Assembly (NCBI GenBank): GCA_001915995.1
Contig: MNRO01000001.1
Coordinates: 1-14,788 of the forward strand
Direction: 5' to 3'
Length of the DNA: 14,788 nucleotides
Source: Clostridium sp. 26_21
GTDB lineage: Bacteria > Bacillota > Clostridia > TANB77 > CAG-508
Made by a program: the position numbers and the translations under genes
Shown here: positions 1 to 7,279 of the stretch, in pieces
Numbering within the stretch: position 1 is the first letter of the stretch
Layout: each line of letters begins with the position of its first letter
The notes under the pieces: model-generated
The model's database searches: none
Told to the model about the DNA's origin: nothing
What the model saw: the letters and a program-made list of their open reading frames with translations, nothing else

Positions 1-1
1 C

Positions 2-460
2 TTAAATATTCAGGGGGATAATATAATAAAAATAGAAAAATGGTGTAAAGAGCAATTTGAAGGAAAGCCAGAATATAGTAGAAGGACTCCAAGGGAAAAT
101 ATAGGAGGAATAAAGAGAGCAAAAGAAGGAGAAGAAGAAACAGAAGAGCAAAGAGAGTTACGATTAGGAGGAGCTTTAAACGCATTTAAACGAAGTACTA
201 TCTGGAAAAATTATCAAGAAGGAAAAGAGAAAGGGTTAAGCAGAGAAGAAATAAAACAAGAATACGGAATGAGAGAAGGAGAAATAGCATTAGTAGAAAG
301 ATATGAAAGAGTAATAGAAGAATATGGTGTCAAAAAGAAAATCACAGGGCAATCAATAGGACAAGTATCATATACAGCAACAGTACAAGAATGTGATGAA
401 GCACAGGCTGACTTAAACAAATTAATTCAAGAACAACAAGAAATAACACAGAAAGACTAA
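2..460 (+). CDS. 3' end of an unrecognised, highly charged protein (partial)
   Basis: The frame is open from the first full codon of the window to a TAA at 458-460, giving at least 152 residues. No ATG occurs in it before position 269, so the true start most likely lies upstream of the window. The protein is very rich in Glu, Lys, Arg and Gln, has no membrane segment, and looks mostly helical (for example ALNAFKRSTIWKNYQEG near 187-235). It ends in a Glu/Gln-rich helix (DLNKLIQEQQEITQ) that could form a coiled coil. I do not recognise the family. The accessory toxin-antitoxin module downstream suggests mobile or phage-derived surroundings, but that is inference. A strong terminator follows 20 bases after the stop. 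Confidence 0.6.
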   Translation, partial: LNIQGDNIIKIEKWCKEQFEGKPEYSRRTPRENIGGIKRAKEGEEETEEQRELRLGGALNAFKRSTIWKNYQEGKEKGLSREEIKQEYGMREGEIALVERYERVIEEYGVKKKITGQSIGQVSYTATVQECDEAQADLNKLIQEQQEITQKD

Positions 461-462
461 AA

Positions 463-515
463 CAAATGAATAAAACAAAAAATCACTTAATAATAAATTT
501 GTTAAGTGATTTTTT
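463..515 (+). repeat. Direct repeat copy A, containing a terminator
   Basis: Thirty bases (463-492) are identical to 2113-2142. After a 2-3 base indel and one mismatch in the loop, the similarity continues through the right stem and T-run to 515. The copies lie 1650 bases apart and enclose the hairpin cluster and the toxin-antitoxin pair. Confidence 0.85.
481..515 (+). terminator. Rho-independent terminator of the first gene
   Basis: A 10-bp perfect stem, AATCACTTAA (481-490) with TTAAGTGATT (502-511), ends in a run of six T (510-515). It lies just after the stop at 460. The A-run before the stem could make it work in both directions. Confidence 0.85.
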
Positions 516-550
516 ATATACTAGGAAAGTATAACTTTCCTAGTATATAA
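514..550. repeat. Perfect 17-bp inverted repeat with a 3-base loop
   Basis: The left arm TTATATACTAGGAAAGT (514-530) and right arm (534-550) are exact reverse complements separated by ATA. It begins inside the T-run of the preceding terminator. No T-run follows on the + strand, so it is not a standard + strand terminator. It may be part of a small dispersed element or a structured RNA. Confidence 0.8.
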
Positions 551-553
551 AAA

Positions 554-652
554 GCTACAATCACTAGCCATTTGAGATTTCATCGCTTCGCTCAGAAACT
601 CAAATCGGGCGAGAACAAATTAAAGAAAAATTGAAAATTTTTCTTATTTGTT
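554..652. other. Cluster of further short hairpins before the TA module
   Basis: Three more inverted repeats follow in tandem. GCTA (554-557) pairs with TAGC (565-568). ATTTGAG plus TTTC (570-581) pairs with GAAA plus CTCAAAT up to 605. AACAAAT (614-620) with an A-rich extension pairs with ATTTGTT (646-652) around a GAA loop. The GCTTCGCTC segment near 586-593 is more GC-rich than anything around it. On the - strand the GCTA/TAGC hairpin is followed by five T, like a terminator. No open reading frame of note is present. The function is unknown; a MITE-like remnant or small RNA is possible. Confidence 0.45.
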
Positions 653-661
653 ATAAACATC

Positions 662-691
662 TTGATATATTATAACCTTATATGTTATAAT
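662..691 (+). promoter_or_regulatory. Sigma-A-type promoter of the TA module
   Basis: TTGATA (662-667) and TATAAT (686-691) are separated by 18 bases, and a TG at 683-684 gives an extended -10. Transcription would start near 698, a few bases before the AAAGGAG site that serves the toxin gene. Confidence 0.65.
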
Positions 692-720
692 ATATTTAAA
701 AACAAAGGAGTGGGTTATTA

Positions 721-1047
721 TTGCAAATAATAAAAACAAAAACATACATAAAAGACCTACAAAAGAAAATAAAAAACAAACATAAGAAAAAAGAACAAGA
801 AACAATAGAAGCGATAGAAGAATTAATGATACAAAGTAAAAATATGCAAGAAGTAATGATAAACCCTTTATCAATAGTATATAATATTGAAAAGAAACAA
901 GGAAATTTAAAAGAAATATATACAGCAAATATAAATATGAAATTAAGAATGTATATAAAGCCTATAGGCGAATATCCATATAAGTTGGAAGAAATAGTGG
1001 AAGTAGAATTAAGAGAAATAGATGACCAACACTATGGAGAAGGATAG
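721..1047 (+). CDS. HigB/RelE-type toxin (killer protein)
   Basis: A predicted 108-residue basic protein that begins at TTG 721, ten bases after AAAGGAG (704-710); no ATG competes. The N-terminal half is a Lys/Glu-rich helical region. The C-terminal half has the RelE/HigB-like strand pattern, with an Arg/Lys-rich strand (NMKLRMYIKPIGEYPYKLEE, about residues 71-90) and the ending EIDDQHYGEG. This ending resembles the IxDxHYGxG ending of HigB-like toxins that pair with large HigA-type antitoxins. Members of the superfamily are mostly ribosome-dependent or free mRNA endonucleases acting in the cytoplasm. The stop is 12 bases before the partner's start, so the two are co-transcribed. Toxin-first order is typical of higBA. 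Activity is inferred from family and context, not shown. Confidence 0.75.
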   Translation: MQIIKTKTYIKDLQKKIKNKHKKKEQETIEAIEELMIQSKNMQEVMINPLSIVYNIEKKQGNLKEIYTANINMKLRMYIKPIGEYPYKLEEIVEVELREIDDQHYGEG

Positions 1048-1059
1048 GAGATGATTGAT

Positions 1060-2082
1060 ATGATTTATTTTGGAAAATACCTAAAAGACTATTTAGAATA
1101 CAACAACATATCACAAACAGAATTTGCAACAAGAATAGGAATAACACAAAAGCATATGAATGAAATAATAAATGGAAAAACAAGAATAACATTAGAAATG
1201 GCAGGAAATATAGAAAGACTAACTGGAATCAAATCAGAATTTATTATAAATGTAGAAAACTCAAGAATATTAAAAGAAAATATTTTAAGACAATATGGAA
1301 ACATAGACAACTTAAAAAAAGAAATAACAATAAAATATCATATTAATGAAATAAAAAAGAGAAATTGGATAAAATTCAAAGATGAAACAGACATCTTACA
1401 AGTATGTATAGATTTATTAGACTTCTTAAAAATAAAAGACTTTGACATAATTCCAAAATTAGAAAAACAAATACTATTCAAAAAAACAGGTAATGACTTT
1501 AACAAAATAGCATTGTGGATAGCACATTGTGATGAAACAATAAAACAACAAAATGTAAATGAATATAATAGTTATAATTTAATGTTATTAATAAAAGATT
1601 TGCAGGAATTAGCCTACAATAACTCAATAGATATAGACAAAGTAAGAGAACTATTAAATAAATATGGAATTTATTTTGCATGTGAGAAAGCATTAACAGG
1701 AACAAAAATAAGAGGATGTTTTAGAGTTAAAGGAAAACAACCAGCAATTTATGTAACAGATAACTATGCTGGAAAAGACTCATTTTTCTTCGAATTATTT
1801 CATGAACTAGGACATTGTAAATCAGATTATAATGAAGGGAAAAATAAAGTAATTATAGATGGAAATGATTTAAAAGAAGAAAAAGCAGATAAATTTGCAT
1901 TAGAAGTAATGATTCCAGAAAACATTTGGAAAAAGATTGTTGATGGAGAAATAAACGAAAAAACATTAAAAGAAATATCAATTCAAGAAAAAACACCAAT
2001 GAGTTTTATTGTTGGAAGACTTGCCAAAAATGGAATAATCACTTATAAAAGTAAACTATATAGAGAAAACTATCAAAAATAA
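1060..2082 (+). CDS. HigA-type XRE antitoxin/regulator fused to an ImmA/IrrE (M78) metallopeptidase
   Basis: A predicted 340-residue two-domain cytoplasmic protein. Residues about 3-60 form a HigA-like helix-turn-helix (ISQTEFATRIGITQKHMNEI). After a helical linker, residues about 200-320 form an M78 zinc peptidase with HELGH at residues 248-252 and a downstream EEKADKFA segment (about 273-280) that supplies the third zinc ligand. All metal ligands look intact. ATG 1051 touches the AGGAG at 1046-1050, whereas ATG 1060 is nine bases away, so 1060 is the better start. The antitoxin half would bind the preceding toxin and repress the shared promoter. ImmA/IrrE domains in other systems cleave repressors, so self-cleavage or cleavage of a partner under stress is plausible but inferred. 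A terminator copy follows. Confidence 0.85.
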   Translation: MIYFGKYLKDYLEYNNISQTEFATRIGITQKHMNEIINGKTRITLEMAGNIERLTGIKSEFIINVENSRILKENILRQYGNIDNLKKEITIKYHINEIKKRNWIKFKDETDILQVCIDLLDFLKIKDFDIIPKLEKQILFKKTGNDFNKIALWIAHCDETIKQQNVNEYNSYNLMLLIKDLQELAYNNSIDIDKVRELLNKYGIYFACEKALTGTKIRGCFRVKGKQPAIYVTDNYAGKDSFFFELFHELGHCKSDYNEGKNKVIIDGNDLKEEKADKFALEVMIPENIWKKIVDGEINEKTLKEISIQEKTPMSFIVGRLAKNGIITYKSKLYRENYQK

Positions 2083-2112
2083 TGCAAAAGCAATTTATAA
2101 AAACACTTTAAT

Positions 2113-2163
2113 CAAATGAATAAAACAAAAAATCACTTAATAAAATTTATTAAGTGATTTTTT
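2113..2163 (+). repeat. Direct repeat copy B, containing a terminator
   Basis: This is the second copy of the repeat at 463-515: the first 30 bases are identical, then there is a small indel and one mismatch in the loop region. After 2163 the two copies diverge completely. Confidence 0.85.
2131..2163 (+). terminator. Terminator of the TA operon
   Basis: AATCACTTAATAAA (2131-2144) pairs with TTTATTAAGTGATT (2146-2159) and is followed by T up to 2163. The ideal pairing leaves a one-base loop, so the top pairs will be open. It is nearly the same as the terminator at 481-515. Confidence 0.85.
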
Positions 2164-2172
2164 CGAATTCAC

Positions 2173-2201
2173 TATACAAAATAAAAAAATAGTTATATAA
2201 T
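2173..2201 (+). promoter_or_regulatory. Possible promoter of the murE operon
   Basis: TATACA (2173-2178) and a perfect TATAAT (2196-2201) are 17 bases apart. The -35 matches only four of six positions. It is the best candidate in the 281 bases before murE and would give a leader of about 235 bases. Confidence 0.4.
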
Positions 2202-2444
2202 GTATGCGATAATGGGAGAAATGGCAATTGACAAAATCCCTTATATTAGAACCTATCAAAAAGCTAGAGTAGGCAAAAGGAGACAAGGTTGAAAAATAAT
2301 TACAATTTTGGGCTGTGTCAAATTTCATTTAAAACGCGGTTACATACATCACGTATGCGCCCTTGCCTTTTAAATAAAATTTTTCTTGTCAAAATTTAAT
2401 TCTTTTCCAACCACAATAGAACCTTAAGGAAGGAATGGAATAAC
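2202..2444 (+). other. Gene-free leader region before murE
   Basis: No convincing gene is present. A 30-codon frame (2200-2292) has no ribosome binding site. The right half holds the long inverted repeat described separately. Two related direct repeats, TGTCAAATTTCATT (2316-2329) and TGTCAAAATTTAATT (2387-2401), flank that structure. The segment 2335-2366 is more GC-rich than its surroundings. Confidence 0.4.
2320..2382. repeat. Long imperfect inverted repeat in the murE leader
   Basis: AAATTTCATTTAAAA (2320-2334) pairs with TTTTAAATAAAATTT (2368-2382) at 14 of 15 positions. Inside it, GCG and CATAC pair with GTATG and CGC around an ATCAC loop, with unpaired GTTA on the left. The right arm runs into TTTTTCTT, so the + strand RNA could act as a weak terminator or attenuator. 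A small palindromic mobile element is the alternative. Confidence 0.5.
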
Positions 2445-3908
2445 ATGGAATTAAAGAAAATATTAGTAGGATTAGAAGGACTAAAAGCAAAAGGAAACCT
2501 TGACGTAGACATAACAGGACTAGAAAGTAACTCAAAAAACATAAAAGAAGGATATATGTTTATATCAATAAAAGGTTATAGTGTAGATGGTCATGACTAT
2601 ATAAACAATGCAATAGAAGCAGGAGCCAAAGTAGTAATGGTTCAAGAAGGCTGTGACTTGAAAAAAATCAAATTACCAGCAGATGTAACAATAATTATGG
2701 CAAAAGACACAAGAGAAGCATTAGCAATATGCAGTTGTAATTTTTACGGAAATCCATCAAGAAAATTCAAATTAATAGGAGTAACTGGAACAAAAGGAAA
2801 AACAACAACAACATATATGATTAAAGAAATATTAGAAAAAGCAGGACATAAAGTTGGATTAATAGGAACAATAGCAACATATATAAACGGAAAAATGATA
2901 TCTGAAAGTGCAAGAACAACACCAGAAAGTATAGAATTGCAAAAAACATTTGCACAAATGGTAGAAGCAGGTGTTGAATATGTAGTAATGGAAGTATCAT
3001 CACAAAGCTTAAAACTACATAGAGTAGATGGATGCAATTTTGACATAGTAGTATTTACAAACTTCTCAGAAGATCATATCAGTGAAAAAGAACATCCAGA
3101 TATGAAAGATTATTTTGAATCAAAATTAAAACTATTTAAAATGTGTGACAATGGAATAATAAATGTTGATGATTTACAAGTATCAAAAATACCAAGATTA
3201 TTACCAGAAAATAAAATAATGACATATGGAATAGACAATTATTGTGAAGTATTAGCAAAAGACATAACAATAACAAACTCTTATGTGGATTTTAGAGTAA
3301 AAGTATCTGACAGAAATGAAAGAGTAAAAGTAGATATTCCAGGAAGATTCAGTGTATATAATGCACTTGCAGCAATATGTGTAGCAAAAAAATTAGGAAT
3401 AGCATCAGACAAAGTAATAGAAGCATTAGCAGAAATAAAAGTACCAGGAAGATCTGAAATGGTACCAAACAAAAAAGAAATACCAATAATGATAGATTAT
3501 GCACATTCACCAGAAAGCTTACAAAACATATTATCAGCAGTAAAAAGCTATACAAGAGGAAGAGTAATATCAGTATTTGGATGTGGAGGAGACAGAGATA
3601 AAGGAAAAAGACCATTAATGGGAGAGATATCAGGAAAAATAGCAGATTTTACATTTATAACAACAGATAATCCTCGTACAGAAGAACCTGAAGAAATAGT
3701 AAAAGAAATTGAAGAAGGAATGAAAAAAACAAACGGAAAATACAAAGTAGTAGTAGACAGAAAAGAAGCAATAAAAGAAGCAATAGAAATGGCAAACAAA
3801 TTAGATATAATAGTACTTGCAGGAAAAGGTCATGAACCATATCAAGAAATAAATGGAACAAAATATCCATTTGACGAAAGAATAATAGTAAAAGAAATTA
3901 TAGGATAA
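2445..3908 (+). CDS. murE: UDP-N-acetylmuramoyl-tripeptide synthetase MurE (meso-DAP type)
   Basis: Adds the third amino acid to UDP-MurNAc-L-Ala-D-Glu using ATP, in the cytoplasm. The predicted 487 residues match the usual MurE length. An N-terminal substrate domain (about 1-105) is followed by the Mur ligase centre with P-loop GVTGTKGKTT (112-121) and the C-terminal domain with CGGDRDKGKRPLMG, DNPR (408-411) and GKGHEPYQ. DNPR is the signature of meso-diaminopimelate-adding enzymes; L-Lys enzymes carry a different residue at the Arg. The P-loop has Lys where Asn is usual, SSQS replaces the common SSHA, and the NxxxDH segment reads NFSEDHISEKEHPDM, so it belongs to a divergent clostridial branch. 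ATG 2445 follows AAGGAAGG at 2427-2434. It is the first gene of the wall operon; no murF follows. Confidence 0.93.
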   Translation: MELKKILVGLEGLKAKGNLDVDITGLESNSKNIKEGYMFISIKGYSVDGHDYINNAIEAGAKVVMVQEGCDLKKIKLPADVTIIMAKDTREALAICSCNFYGNPSRKFKLIGVTGTKGKTTTTYMIKEILEKAGHKVGLIGTIATYINGKMISESARTTPESIELQKTFAQMVEAGVEYVVMEVSSQSLKLHRVDGCNFDIVVFTNFSEDHISEKEHPDMKDYFESKLKLFKMCDNGIINVDDLQVSKIPRLLPENKIMTYGIDNYCEVLAKDITITNSYVDFRVKVSDRNERVKVDIPGRFSVYNALAAICVAKKLGIASDKVIEALAEIKVPGRSEMVPNKKEIPIMIDYAHSPESLQNILSAVKSYTRGRVISVFGCGGDRDKGKRPLMGEISGKIADFTFITTDNPRTEEPEEIVKEIEEGMKKTNGKYKVVVDRKEAIKEAIEMANKLDIIVLAGKGHEPYQEINGTKYPFDERIIVKEIIG

Positions 3909-3934
3909 ATAAAACAGAAGAAAGGTTGATAAAA

Positions 3935-4912
3935 GTGGATTTTCAAACAAAAATGCTATTAGGAACATTTGCAGTAACAGTACTGCTTGGATTAATAATA
4001 GTACCAATATTAAGAAAACTAAAAGTAGGTCAAATAGAAAGAACAGATGGACCACAATCACATTTAAAAAAACAAGGAACACCAACAATGGGTGGAATTA
4101 TTATCATGCTAGGAATAATAATTGCAACATGTTGTGCATATGTATATTATAAAGGAAAAGATGCATCACTTGCAAAAAATTTAATTCCAATACTTTGTTT
4201 AACAACAGGATTCGGAATAATAGGATTTATAGATGATTATAAAAAATTAGTATTAAAAAATACAGAAGGTTTAAAACCAAAATTAAAAATGTTAGGGTTA
4301 TTAATAATATCAATTGCATTTGTATCATATTTAGTATGGGGATTAAAGATAGGAACAGAAACATATATACCATTTGCTAATAAATATGTAACAATTCCAA
4401 TATGGTTATATATACCATTTGCAATTTTAGTAACACTTGCAACAACAAATGCAATAAACTTAACAGACGGAATAGATGGGTTATCATCAAGTGTTAGCAC
4501 AATAATAATTACATGTTTAACAATTATAGCAACAATGTTTGGAACAAAAGAAATAATAGTATTTGGTGCAATTGTAATAGGAGCAACATTAGGATTTTTA
4601 ATGTTTAATATATATCCAGCAAAAGCATTTATGGGAGATACAGGTTCACTATTTCTAGGGGGAGTTGTATCTGGAATAGCATTATACTTAAAAATGCCTC
4701 TATTATTATTAATTATTGCTATTATACCAGTACTTGAAACATTATCAGTAATAATTCAAGTTGCAGTATTTAAGAAAACTGGGAAAAGAGTATTCAAAAT
4801 GGCACCACTTCATCACCATTTTGAACTATCAGGTTGGAGAGAAAATCAAGTTGTAATGTTATTTAGTGTAATAACATTAATATCTTGTGTAATAGGACTA
4901 AAGATTATATAA
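3935..4912 (+). CDS. mraY: Phospho-N-acetylmuramoyl-pentapeptide-transferase MraY
   Basis: Integral membrane enzyme that transfers phospho-MurNAc-pentapeptide from UDP to undecaprenyl phosphate, making lipid I. The predicted protein has 325 residues and about ten membrane segments. The family motifs are present: KKQGTPTMGG, the Asp pair in GFIDDYKK (100-101), NLTDGIDGL (Asp178 and Asp181), MGDTGSLFLGG, and the His triad in PLHHHFE (293-295). An in-frame TTG at 3926 touches the AAAGG at 3921-3925, while GTG 3935 is nine bases away, so GTG is the better start. It lies 26 bases after murE and 34 before ftsW, with no promoter between, and is therefore in the same operon. murD, often next to mraY, is missing here. 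Confidence 0.95.
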   Translation: MDFQTKMLLGTFAVTVLLGLIIVPILRKLKVGQIERTDGPQSHLKKQGTPTMGGIIIMLGIIIATCCAYVYYKGKDASLAKNLIPILCLTTGFGIIGFIDDYKKLVLKNTEGLKPKLKMLGLLIISIAFVSYLVWGLKIGTETYIPFANKYVTIPIWLYIPFAILVTLATTNAINLTDGIDGLSSSVSTIIITCLTIIATMFGTKEIIVFGAIVIGATLGFLMFNIYPAKAFMGDTGSLFLGGVVSGIALYLKMPLLLLIIAIIPVLETLSVIIQVAVFKKTGKRVFKMAPLHHHFELSGWRENQVVMLFSVITLISCVIGLKII

Positions 4913-4946
4913 AATATATTAAACATAAGAAAGGAAAAATGCTATA

Positions 4947-6116
4947 ATGGCAAGAAAAGAAAAAAACAAAAAAGAAGTAAAAGGCTTTTCAAGTTTTTTA
5001 AATAATTCAGTAGATTTTACATTATTAATAACAATATTAGTATTATTATCTGTTGGATTAATAATGGTTCTTTCGGCGAGTGCACCATCATCATTGCAAA
5101 AATATGCTAATAGCTATAAATTTTTTACTAAACAATTAGGATTTGCAATTGCAGGAGTTTGTGCTATGTTGTTTATATCAAAAATAGATTATAGAATATA
5201 TCAAAAATTTTATAAATTAGCATATATTGTATCATTAATATTGCTTTTTGCTGTTTTTTTATTTGGAACTGATAGTCATGGTGCTAGGAGATGGATTGAT
5301 TTGAAAATATTTACATTTCAGCCATCTGAAATTGTAAAATTTTTAATAATAATATTTTATGCTGGAATTTTAGTAAAAAATAGAGAAAATTTAGGAAAAT
5401 ATTTTAAAGGATTAATATCCAATATATTATTTTTAGTACCAATAATAGGTTTTTTATTAGTAGAACCACATGTTAGTACATCAATGGTAATAATAATTAC
5501 ATGTTGTATTATGATGATAATGGCAGGATGCAAGTTTTGGCAATTTATTGTTTCTGCTTTAGTCGCAGGAAGTGCAGCTGGTGGAGTTGCAACAATATTA
5601 TATTTAGCAAGTGAATGGTTTAGAAATAAATTTCAATACATTGTAAATCGTTTTATATCATTTACAAACCCATGGAAAGATCCGACTGGTGATGGTTGGC
5701 AAATTATTAATAGTTTATATGCAATAGGATCTGGAGGATTATTTGGAGCAGGATTAGGTGAAAGTAAGCAAAAATATTTATATTTATCAGAACCACATAA
5801 TGATTTTATTTTTTCAGTTTTAGCAGAAGAATTAGGTTTTGTTGGGTGTTTAGTTGTATTCTTATTGTTTGCAATATTTATTTGGAGAGGTGTTTTAGTT
5901 GCAATGAAAGCACCAGATATGTTTGGGAGTTTAGTTGCAATAGGAATAACATCATTGGTTGGAGTTCAAGTAATAATAAATGTAGCAGTAGTTACATCAT
6001 CTATGCCTGTAACAGGAATGCAATTACCATTCTTTAGTTATGGAGGAACAGCTTTATTCTTATTACTTTGTGAAATGGGAGTTTTATTGAACATTTCTAG
6101 AGCTAGTTCGAAGTAA
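4947..6116 (+). CDS. ftsW: SEDS peptidoglycan glycosyltransferase FtsW/SpoVE
   Basis: A polytopic membrane protein of 389 residues that polymerises lipid II, working with a class B penicillin-binding protein at the division septum or, for SpoVE, in the spore cortex. About ten hydrophobic segments are visible after a basic N-terminus (MARKEKNKKE). SEDS features include GARRWIDL, FQPSEIVKF, the extracellular segment LSEPHNDFIF with the catalytic-type Asp286, and the end motif GMQLPFFSYGGTA. The segment usually written QPDLGT reads EPHVST here, as in some clostridial members. FtsW and SpoVE cannot be separated without the rest of the genome. A tiny ATG-CTA-TAA frame (4939-4947) sits between the ribosome binding site and the start and overlaps its A. 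Position between mraY and murG agrees with the assignment. Confidence 0.9.
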   Translation: MARKEKNKKEVKGFSSFLNNSVDFTLLITILVLLSVGLIMVLSASAPSSLQKYANSYKFFTKQLGFAIAGVCAMLFISKIDYRIYQKFYKLAYIVSLILLFAVFLFGTDSHGARRWIDLKIFTFQPSEIVKFLIIIFYAGILVKNRENLGKYFKGLISNILFLVPIIGFLLVEPHVSTSMVIIITCCIMMIMAGCKFWQFIVSALVAGSAAGGVATILYLASEWFRNKFQYIVNRFISFTNPWKDPTGDGWQIINSLYAIGSGGLFGAGLGESKQKYLYLSEPHNDFIFSVLAEELGFVGCLVVFLLFAIFIWRGVLVAMKAPDMFGSLVAIGITSLVGVQVIINVAVVTSSMPVTGMQLPFFSYGGTALFLLLCEMGVLLNISRASSK

Positions 6117-6152
6117 TAAGATAATAAATGACTTAGAAAAGAGGAAATAAAA

Positions 6153-7277
6153 ATGAGAGTTATTGTTGCAGCAGCTGGAACAGGTGGACATATAAATCCA
6201 GGTTTAGCAATAGCAAATAAAATAAAAGAAAAAGAAAAAGATTCAGAAATAATTTTTATTGGAACAACAAGAGGACTAGAAAATGATTTAGTCCCACGAG
6301 CTGGATATGAATTAAAAACAATTGAAGCATATGGATTAAGCAAAAAAATTTCAATTGATAATATGAAAAAAATGTGTGAGACATTAAAAGCAACATCAAA
6401 AGCAAGAAAAATTATAAAAGAATTTAAACCAGATGTAGTAATAGGAGCAGGAGGATATATTTGTGGACCAGTAGTATGGGCTGCCAAAAAAGAAAATATA
6501 CCAGTAGCATTACATGAAAGTAATGCTTTTCCTGGAAAAGCAGTAAAATTTCTTGCGAAAAAAGCAGATGTAGTATTAATATCATTTGAAGAAGCAAGAG
6601 AAAGAATACATAGTGCTAAAAAAATTGTTTTTACAGGAACACCAGTAAAAATTCAAAAAAGAGAATTTTCAAGTGAGCAAAAAAGCAAGATACTAAATGA
6701 ATTAGGATTGTCTGAAAAATTACCAATTGTTTTAATATTTGGAGGAAGTCAAGGAGCACAAAAAATAAATGAAGCAGTTGTTGGAATTTTAAAAGAAAAA
6801 TTAAATCAAAAATATCAAATAGTTTGGGCAACAGGGCCAAAACAATTTGATATTGTAAAAGAAGAATTAAAAAAATCTTCAATAGACATAGAAAAAGTAC
6901 AAAATGCAAAAATACTTCCATATATTTATAATATGGAAGAAATAATGAATATATCAGATATAATAGTAGCAAGAAGTGGTGCAATGACAATAACAGAAAT
7001 ATCAAATTTAGGAAAGCCATCAATATTAATACCACTTCCAAATGTAAGCCAAGATCATCAACTAAGAAATGCAGAAGTATTACAAAAAATAGGTGCAGCA
7101 CAAATTATATTAAATAATGAATTAGAAAAAGATATATTAAATAAAGAAATAATAGAAATAGCATCAAACAAAGTAAAAATGAAAGAAATGGGAGAAAAAG
7201 CATCTACTAAATCAGTAAAAAATGTACAAGAAAAAATATATGCAGAGATTAAAAAAATAGTAAAAGGTGGAAAATAA
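6153..7277 (+). CDS. murG: UDP-GlcNAc:lipid I N-acetylglucosaminyltransferase MurG
   Basis: Peripheral membrane GT28 enzyme that adds GlcNAc to lipid I to make lipid II on the cytoplasmic face. The predicted 374 residues are near the family norm. The N-terminal domain begins with AAAGTGGHINPGLA (residues 6-19), where most members have GGTGGH. It continues with GAGGYICGPVVWAA and HESNAFPGKAVKFLA. The C-terminal domain has FGGSQGAQKIN, ARSGAMTITEISNLGKPSIL and LPNVSQDHQLRNA, which bind UDP-GlcNAc. ATG 6153 follows AGAGG. Its last codons hold the ribosome binding site of the next gene, so translation of the two is coupled. Confidence 0.94.
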   Translation: MRVIVAAAGTGGHINPGLAIANKIKEKEKDSEIIFIGTTRGLENDLVPRAGYELKTIEAYGLSKKISIDNMKKMCETLKATSKARKIIKEFKPDVVIGAGGYICGPVVWAAKKENIPVALHESNAFPGKAVKFLAKKADVVLISFEEARERIHSAKKIVFTGTPVKIQKREFSSEQKSKILNELGLSEKLPIVLIFGGSQGAQKINEAVVGILKEKLNQKYQIVWATGPKQFDIVKEELKKSSIDIEKVQNAKILPYIYNMEEIMNISDIIVARSGAMTITEISNLGKPSILIPLPNVSQDHQLRNAEVLQKIGAAQIILNNELEKDILNKEIIEIASNKVKMKEMGEKASTKSVKNVQEKIYAEIKKIVKGGK

Positions 7278-7279
7278 AA

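Noticed and set aside
2200..2292. A 30-codon frame in the murE leader that could be a leader peptide
   Set aside because: It has no ribosome binding site, starts within the predicted -10 element, and shows no run of regulatory codons.
2137..2328. A 63-codon frame on the - strand before murE
   Set aside because: It starts in the long inverted repeat, has no ribosome binding site and overlaps the TA terminator.
2202..2444. A T-box or known riboswitch before murE
   Set aside because: No T-box sequence, specifier loop layout or familiar riboswitch core could be recognised.
6631..7101. A 156-codon Leu/Phe-rich open frame on the - strand
   Set aside because: It is antisense to conserved murG; such hydrophobic shadows arise from the AT-rich codon bias.
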